A stretch of DNA of 64,000 nucleotides from Quatrionicoccus australiensis (GTDB lineage: Bacteria; Pseudomonadota; Gammaproteobacteria; Burkholderiales; Rhodocyclaceae): assembly GCF_020510525.1 (NCBI RefSeq), contig NZ_CP075188.1, positions 2,046,001-2,110,000 on the forward strand, read 5' to 3'. Within the stretch, counting starts at the first letter, position 1; each line of letters begins with the position of its first letter. Positions 60,006 through 64,000 of the stretch are shown here, piece by piece. A model generated the notes under the pieces. That model had not been told where the DNA came from and ran no database searches. It worked only from the letters and a program-made list of their open reading frames with translations. The translations under genes were made by a program, and so were the position numbers.

Positions 60006-60082
60006 TGGCGGAGTGGACGGGACTCGAACCCGCGACCCCCGGCGTGACAGGCCGGTATTCTAACCAACTGAACTACCACTCC
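60006..60082 (-). tRNA. tRNA-Asp (anticodon GTC)
   Basis: 77 nt including encoded CCA. Acceptor GGAGTGG/CCACTCC, D-loop TTCAGTTGGTTAGAA, anticodon loop CTGTCAC, T-arm GCGGGTTCGAGTCCCGT. All arms pair. No integrase or repeat suggests that it is used as an attachment site here. Confidence 0.97.
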
Positions 60083-60247
60083 TCGTCGAATTGCCAGCGT
60101 GCGGCCGGCAACTCGAAGCGCGGCGCATGGTAACACAGACTTTGCGCTGTCCGCAGCCGGGCGCAACGAATACAATAGCCGCCCTCGCCGCTTCTTCCGC
60201 CTTGCGCAGAACAGGCAGCCCGCCCTGACTGACATTACCTGAAAAAA

Positions 60248-62839
60248 ATGAGCAAAAAAGAGACCTCCAGCCCGGCCAAGGACGGCATTTCCCCGATGAT
60301 GCGCCAGTACATGGGCCTCAAGGCGGCGCATGCCCAGGACAAGCTGATGTTCTACCGGATGGGCGATTTCTACGAACTGTTCTTCGAGGATGCCAAAAAG
60401 GCCGCCCGCCTGCTCGACATCACCCTGACCACGCGCGGCCAGTCGGCCGGCCAGCCGATCAAGATGTGCGGTGTGCCTTTCCATGCCGCCGAGCAATATC
60501 TGGCGCGCTTGGTGAAGATGGGCGAATCGGTGGTGATCTGCGAGCAAATCGGCGACCCGGCGACCAGCAAGGGTCCGGTCGAACGCGCCGTGGCCCGCAT
60601 CGTCACGCCCGGCACGCTGACCGATGCGGCGCTGCTCGATGATCGCCGCGACAGCTGGCTGCTGGCGCTCTGCGTGCACCGCAACACCGTCGGCCTGGCC
60701 CGCCTCAATCTGGCGAGCGGCGAATTCATCCTGACCGAAACCAGCCTTGAGCAACTGGCGGCGACGCTGGAGCGCATCCGCCCGGCGGAAATCCTCTATC
60801 CGGAAAGCTGGATTCCGGAAATCCCGCTCGACGGCGCGCGCACCCGGCAGCCGGACTGGTATTTCGAGGTCGATTCGGCGAAGCGCCTGCTCTGCGATCA
60901 TTTCAAGGTTGCCTCACTGGCCGGCTTCGGCGCCGAAGGCCTGCGCCCGGCCGTGGCCGCGGCCGGCGCCCTGCTGCAATACGCGCAGACGACGCAGGCC
61001 GGCAATTTGCCGCATTTGCGAGCGTTGACCGTTGAGCTCGAAGGCGCCTACCTCGGTCTTGACACCGCCACCCGGCGCAACCTGGAACTGACCGAAACCC
61101 TGCGCGGCCAGCCTTCGCCGACGCTTTTTTCGCTGCTCGACAATTGCGTCACCAGCATGGGTGCCCGCCTGCTGCGCCACACCCTGCATCATCCGCTGCG
61201 CGAACGGGCAATTCCCGCCGCCCGCCATGCCGCCGTCGAGGGCCTGCTCGATGATTACGGCCGGATTGCCGGCGACATCCGCCGCGAACTGCGCGGCATC
61301 GGCGACATCGAGCGCATCGCCGGCCGCGTTGCGCTGAAGAATGCCCGGCCGCGCGACCTCGCCAGCCTGCGCGACTCGCTGGCCCGCCTGCCGGCACTGC
61401 GCGCGCCACTGGCCGAACAGCCCTCGCCGCTGCTGCAACAGCTTTGCCAGGAGATACAGACACCGGCAGCGGCACTCGATCTGCTGATCCGTTCGATCGC
61501 CGCCGAGCCAGCCGCCCAGATTCGCGATGGCGGCGCCATTGCGCCGGGCTACGACGCCGAACTCGACGAACTGCGCTCGCTCAACGACAACTGCGGCGCC
61601 TTCCTCGTCGATATGGAAGTGCGCGAGCGCGAGCGCACCGGCATCAACAGCCTCAAGGTCGAATTCAACAAAGTGCATGGCTTCTACATCGAAGTCACGC
61701 ACGCCAATACCGACAAGATTCCCGACGACTACCGCCGCCGCCAGACGCTGAAGAATGCCGAGCGTTACATCACGCCGGAACTCAAAGCCTTCGAGGACAA
61801 GGCGCTGTCCGCCCAGGAGCGTTCGCTGGCGCGCGAAAAGCTTCTCTATGAGGGCATCCTCAACGAACTGGCACCGGCCATCCCGACCCTGCAGGTAATC
61901 GCTGGCGCCGTCGCCCAGCTCGACCTGCTGGCCGGTTTTGCCGACACGGCACTCAAGCGCAACTGGAGCCGCCCGGAATTTGCCGATGAAATCGGGTTGA
62001 CCGTCCAGGCCGGGCGCCATCCGGTGGTCGAAGCCGAAATGGCCAACAGCGCCGACACCTTCATCGCCAACGACGTGCTGCTCGCCAAGAACCGCCGCCT
62101 GCTGCTGATCACCGGCCCCAACATGGGCGGCAAATCGACCTACATGCGGCAGACGGCGCTGATCGCCCTGCTCGCCCACATCGGCTGCTACGTGCCGGCC
62201 GAACGTGTCGTGCTCGGGCCGCTCGACCGCATCTTCACGCGCATCGGCGCCTCCGACGACCTCGCTTCCGGGCGTTCGACCTTCATGGTCGAAATGACCG
62301 AAGCCGCCGCCATCCTGCACCACGCAACCGCCAACAGCCTGGTGCTGATGGACGAGATCGGGCGTGGCACCTCGACCTTCGACGGCATGTCGCTGGCCTT
62401 CGCGATCCTGCGCCACCTGATCGACAAGAACCGCTGCCTGACGCTGTTCGCCACGCATTATTTCGAGATGACGCGGCTCTCGCACGAATACAGCGAACTG
62501 GCCAACGTGCACCTCGACGCCGTCGAGCACAACGACCGCATCGTCTTCATGCACTCGGTCGAGGAAGGCCCGGCTAACCAGAGTTACGGTATCCAGGTCG
62601 CTGCTCTGGCCGGCATTCCCAATGCCGTGGTACGCGCCGCCCGCAAGCAGTTGCGCGAATTCGAGCAACGCGCCACGGTCGACCCGCTGCAACCGGATCT
62701 TTTCGCCCAGGGCGAGCCGGAGCCATTTGAAGCGGAACCGCACCCGGCGCTCGAACAACTCTCCGGCATCGACCCCGACAGCCTGACGCCGCGCGAGGCG
62801 CTCGACGCCTTGTACGCCCTGAAGAAGCTGCTCAAGTGA
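60248..62839 (+). CDS. mutS: DNA mismatch repair protein MutS
   Basis: An 863-aa protein of normal length. The mismatch-reading motif is [12 protein letters not shown] (about 36-47). The ATPase has Walker [24 protein letters not shown] signature [11 protein letters not shown] and Walker [17 protein letters not shown], followed by the [10 protein letters not shown] switch. It binds mispairs and recruits MutL. The stop overlaps the GTG start of the phosphoesterase gene. Confidence 0.97.
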   Translation: MSKKETSSPAKDGISPMMRQYMGLKAAHAQDKLMFYRMGDFYELFFEDAKKAARLLDITLTTRGQSAGQPIKMCGVPFHAAEQYLARLVKMGESVVICEQIGDPATSKGPVERAVARIVTPGTLTDAALLDDRRDSWLLALCVHRNTVGLARLNLASGEFILTETSLEQLAATLERIRPAEILYPESWIPEIPLDGARTRQPDWYFEVDSAKRLLCDHFKVASLAGFGAEGLRPAVAAAGALLQYAQTTQAGNLPHLRALTVELEGAYLGLDTATRRNLELTETLRGQPSPTLFSLLDNCVTSMGARLLRHTLHHPLRERAIPAARHAAVEGLLDDYGRIAGDIRRELRGIGDIERIAGRVALKNARPRDLASLRDSLARLPALRAPLAEQPSPLLQQLCQEIQTPAAALDLLIRSIAAEPAAQIRDGGAIAPGYDAELDELRSLNDNCGAFLVDMEVRERERTGINSLKVEFNKVHGFYIEVTHANTDKIPDDYRRRQTLKNAERYITPELKAFEDKALSAQERSLAREKLLYEGILNELAPAIPTLQVIAGAVAQLDLLAGFADTALKRNWSRPEFADEIGLTVQAGRHPVVEAEMANSADTFIANDVLLAKNRRLLLITGPNMGGKSTYMRQTALIALLAHIGCYVPAERVVLGPLDRIFTRIGASDDLASGRSTFMVEMTEAAAILHHATANSLVLMDEIGRGTSTFDGMSLAFAILRHLIDKNRCLTLFATHYFEMTRLSHEYSELANVHLDAVEHNDRIVFMHSVEEGPANQSYGIQVAALAGIPNAVVRAARKQLREFEQRATVDPLQPDLFAQGEPEPFEAEPHPALEQLSGIDPDSLTPREALDALYALKKLLK

Positions 62840-63753
62840 AAATCCGGCTGGCCGCCTTGCTGCTTGCCGCAAGCATGGCGGCACAAGCGGAGATCTACCG
62901 TTTCGGCTTGATCGGCGACGTCCCCTACTCCGATTACGAACGCCGCGAATTGCCGAAAATGCTCGATGCCATCGCCGACAGCCATGTCGATTTCGTGGCT
63001 CACATCGGCGACATCAAGCACGGCAAGGATCGTTGCGACGACAGCCTGTTCGAAGACCGCTACAAGCTGTTCAATGCGGTGCGCGTTCCCTTCGTTTTCG
63101 TTCCCGGCGACAACGAATGGACCGATTGCAATCGTTCTTCGAACGGTGCCTACGATCCGCTGGAACGGCTAGGCAAATTGCGCAGCCTGTTCTGGAAGGG
63201 CGACTATTCCCTGGGGCAAAAAAAGCTACGCCTGGAAAAACAATCAGGCAGCTACCCGGAACACGCGCGTTTCCGGCTCGGGCCGGTGCTCTTCGTGACC
63301 ATCAACGTTCCCGGCGGCAACAACAACTTCGGCCTCGGCAAGCAGGCCTCGGCGGAATTCCAGGCGCGCAACCCGGTCGTCCTGAAATGGCTGCAGGACA
63401 GTTTCGCCCTCGCCCGCCGTGACAAGCTGGCCGGCATCGTGCTGCTCTTCCAGGCCGATCCGGCCTGGAAGAATTTTGCCCAGGGCCTGGCGCACGAGGG
63501 TTACCGCGAATTTCTCACCATCCTGCGCGCCGAAAGCATTGCCTTTCGCGGTCAGGTCGTCGCCGTGCACGGCGACACCCACATGAGCCACATCGATCAA
63601 CCGTTGCGCGACGGCGACGGCAAGACGCTGGCCAACTTTACCCGCGTCGAAACCTTCGGTTACCCGGTCATGGGCTGGACGCGCGGCATCATCGATACGG
63701 CTTCGCCAACGCTGTTCCGCTTCGAGGCACAGCCCTGGACGTCGAAGCAATAA
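62836..63753 (+). CDS. Secreted calcineurin-like metallophosphoesterase
   Basis: A 305-aa protein with signal peptide ([17 protein letters not shown]). Metal motifs of calcineurin-like phosphoesterases are visible: [29 protein letters not shown] and the late [11 protein letters not shown]. It is periplasmic with unknown substrate. It starts at GTG 62836 (GTGA overlap with mutS) and is therefore coupled to a DNA-repair gene, probably only for genome compactness. Confidence 0.85.
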   Translation: MKIRLAALLLAASMAAQAEIYRFGLIGDVPYSDYERRELPKMLDAIADSHVDFVAHIGDIKHGKDRCDDSLFEDRYKLFNAVRVPFVFVPGDNEWTDCNRSSNGAYDPLERLGKLRSLFWKGDYSLGQKKLRLEKQSGSYPEHARFRLGPVLFVTINVPGGNNNFGLGKQASAEFQARNPVVLKWLQDSFALARRDKLAGIVLLFQADPAWKNFAQGLAHEGYREFLTILRAESIAFRGQVVAVHGDTHMSHIDQPLRDGDGKTLANFTRVETFGYPVMGWTRGIIDTASPTLFRFEAQPWTSKQ

Positions 63754-63755
63754 AA

Positions 63756-63781
63756 AAGGCGCAGATCGCTCTGCGCCTTTT
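63756..63781. terminator. Bidirectional intrinsic terminator
   Basis: AAAGGCGCAGA-TCGC-TCTGCGCCTTTT, a 10-bp stem with A and T tracts on either side, between the convergent phosphoesterase and slyD genes. Confidence 0.9.
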
Positions 63782-63801
63782 GCCGGGAAGCTGCCGCAAA
63801 C

Positions 63802-64000
63802 TCAGTGGCAGTCATCCTCGTCGTCGCCACCATGCACATGACCGTGTTCGAGTTCTTCGGCGCTGGCCGGGCGAATCGAGGTCACGGTGCAGGTGAAGAC
63901 CAGAGCCATGCCGGCCAGCGGGTGATTGCCGTCGAGAACAACCTTGTCGTCGGCAATGTCGGTCACACGGTAGATGATGAAATCTTCTTCATTGCCGTCT
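63802..64000 (-). CDS. slyD: FKBP-type peptidyl-prolyl isomerase SlyD, C-terminal part (runs off the window)
   Basis: The last 65 codons are visible: DFIIYRVTDIADDKVVLDGNHPLAGMALVFTCTVTSIR, the end of the FKBP/IF domain (DGNHPLAG is the SlyD signature), then a metal-binding tail rich in His, Asp and Cys (HGHVHGGDDEDDCH). SlyD is a cytosolic chaperone/prolyl isomerase also involved in nickel handling. The 5' end lies beyond 64000. Confidence 0.92.
   Translation of the reverse strand, partial: DGNEEDFIIYRVTDIADDKVVLDGNHPLAGMALVFTCTVTSIRPASAEELEHGHVHGGDDEDDCH

Noticed and set aside
60006..60082. tRNA-Asp as island attachment site
   Set aside because: The island ends about 14 kb away, no integrase adjoins the tRNA, and no second copy of the tRNA 3' end was seen in the flanking sequence.
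60914..62884. 656-aa minus-strand frame opposite mutS
   Set aside because: Shadow frame caused by codon bias. mutS is unmistakable on the other strand.

Overview
The window looks like chromosome of a betaproteobacterium, most likely of the Rhodocyclales (Dechloromonas/Azonexus-like). This is inferred from the GC-rich housekeeping genes and their order (holB-tmk-mltG, ygfZ, tadA-guaA-guaB, rnfH-ratA-smpB, mutS), from ccoG, and from the style of the proteins. It is not proven by a marker gene. Two accessory regions interrupt this core.

Region 1 (1-10.7 kb): the end of a divergent periplasmic-protein gene, a heavy-metal-type response regulator and histidine kinase with a perfect operator palindrome (181-198), then a Tn3-family transposition module. 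In that module an IetA/IetS pair (AAA ATPase plus subtilisin-like protease, a known plasmid-stability/defence dyad) lies directly upstream of, and on the same strand as, a tyrosine recombinase and a 1000-aa Tn3 transposase. A small HNH-like protein follows. The module abuts a 5'-truncated luciferase-like monooxygenase gene and is bracketed by an imperfect direct repeat.

Region 2 (10.7-19.8 kb): core genes for a flavin-reductase-like protein, a ParB-like protein, dinB (with a LexA box that contains the start codon), the Prc/Tsp protease, CcoG and a MocR regulator.

Region 3 (about 19.9-45.6 kb): a lower-GC genomic island. Its left end carries an operon of three different tyrosine recombinases plus a small HTH/coiled-coil protein. 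Recombinase 1 is split by an IS630-family element (TA duplication) and recombinase 3 by an IS3-family element (AAG duplication). Both ancestral frames can be rebuilt exactly, so the island is probably no longer self-mobile. Both island ends carry three alternating copies of GCAACA/TGTTGC with mirror-image layout. The cargo includes a minus-strand set of four genes (a PIN-like protein, a 370-aa unknown, and two very large proteins each with a PD-(D/E)XK-like nuclease signature) that I cannot assign to a named system; an Xre regulator divergent from a zinc-ribbon protein; a serine recombinase with a res-like site; and, at the right end, an integrase-less run of gene-cassette-like units (attC-like sites) carrying two HEPN-like proteins, a nuclease-like protein and an HNH-like protein.

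Region 4 (45.7-64 kb): conserved core. It holds a lipoprotein, ankyrin protein, TatD, PilZ, HolB, Tmk, MltG, YgfZ, NRDE protein, L,D-transpeptidase, TadA, GuaA, GuaB, DUF4124 protein, RnfH, RatA, SmpB, TRIC-type membrane protein, Crp/Fnr regulator, tRNA-Asp, MutS, a secreted phosphoesterase and the 3' end of slyD. Many neighbours overlap by ATGA or GTGA, indicating translational coupling.
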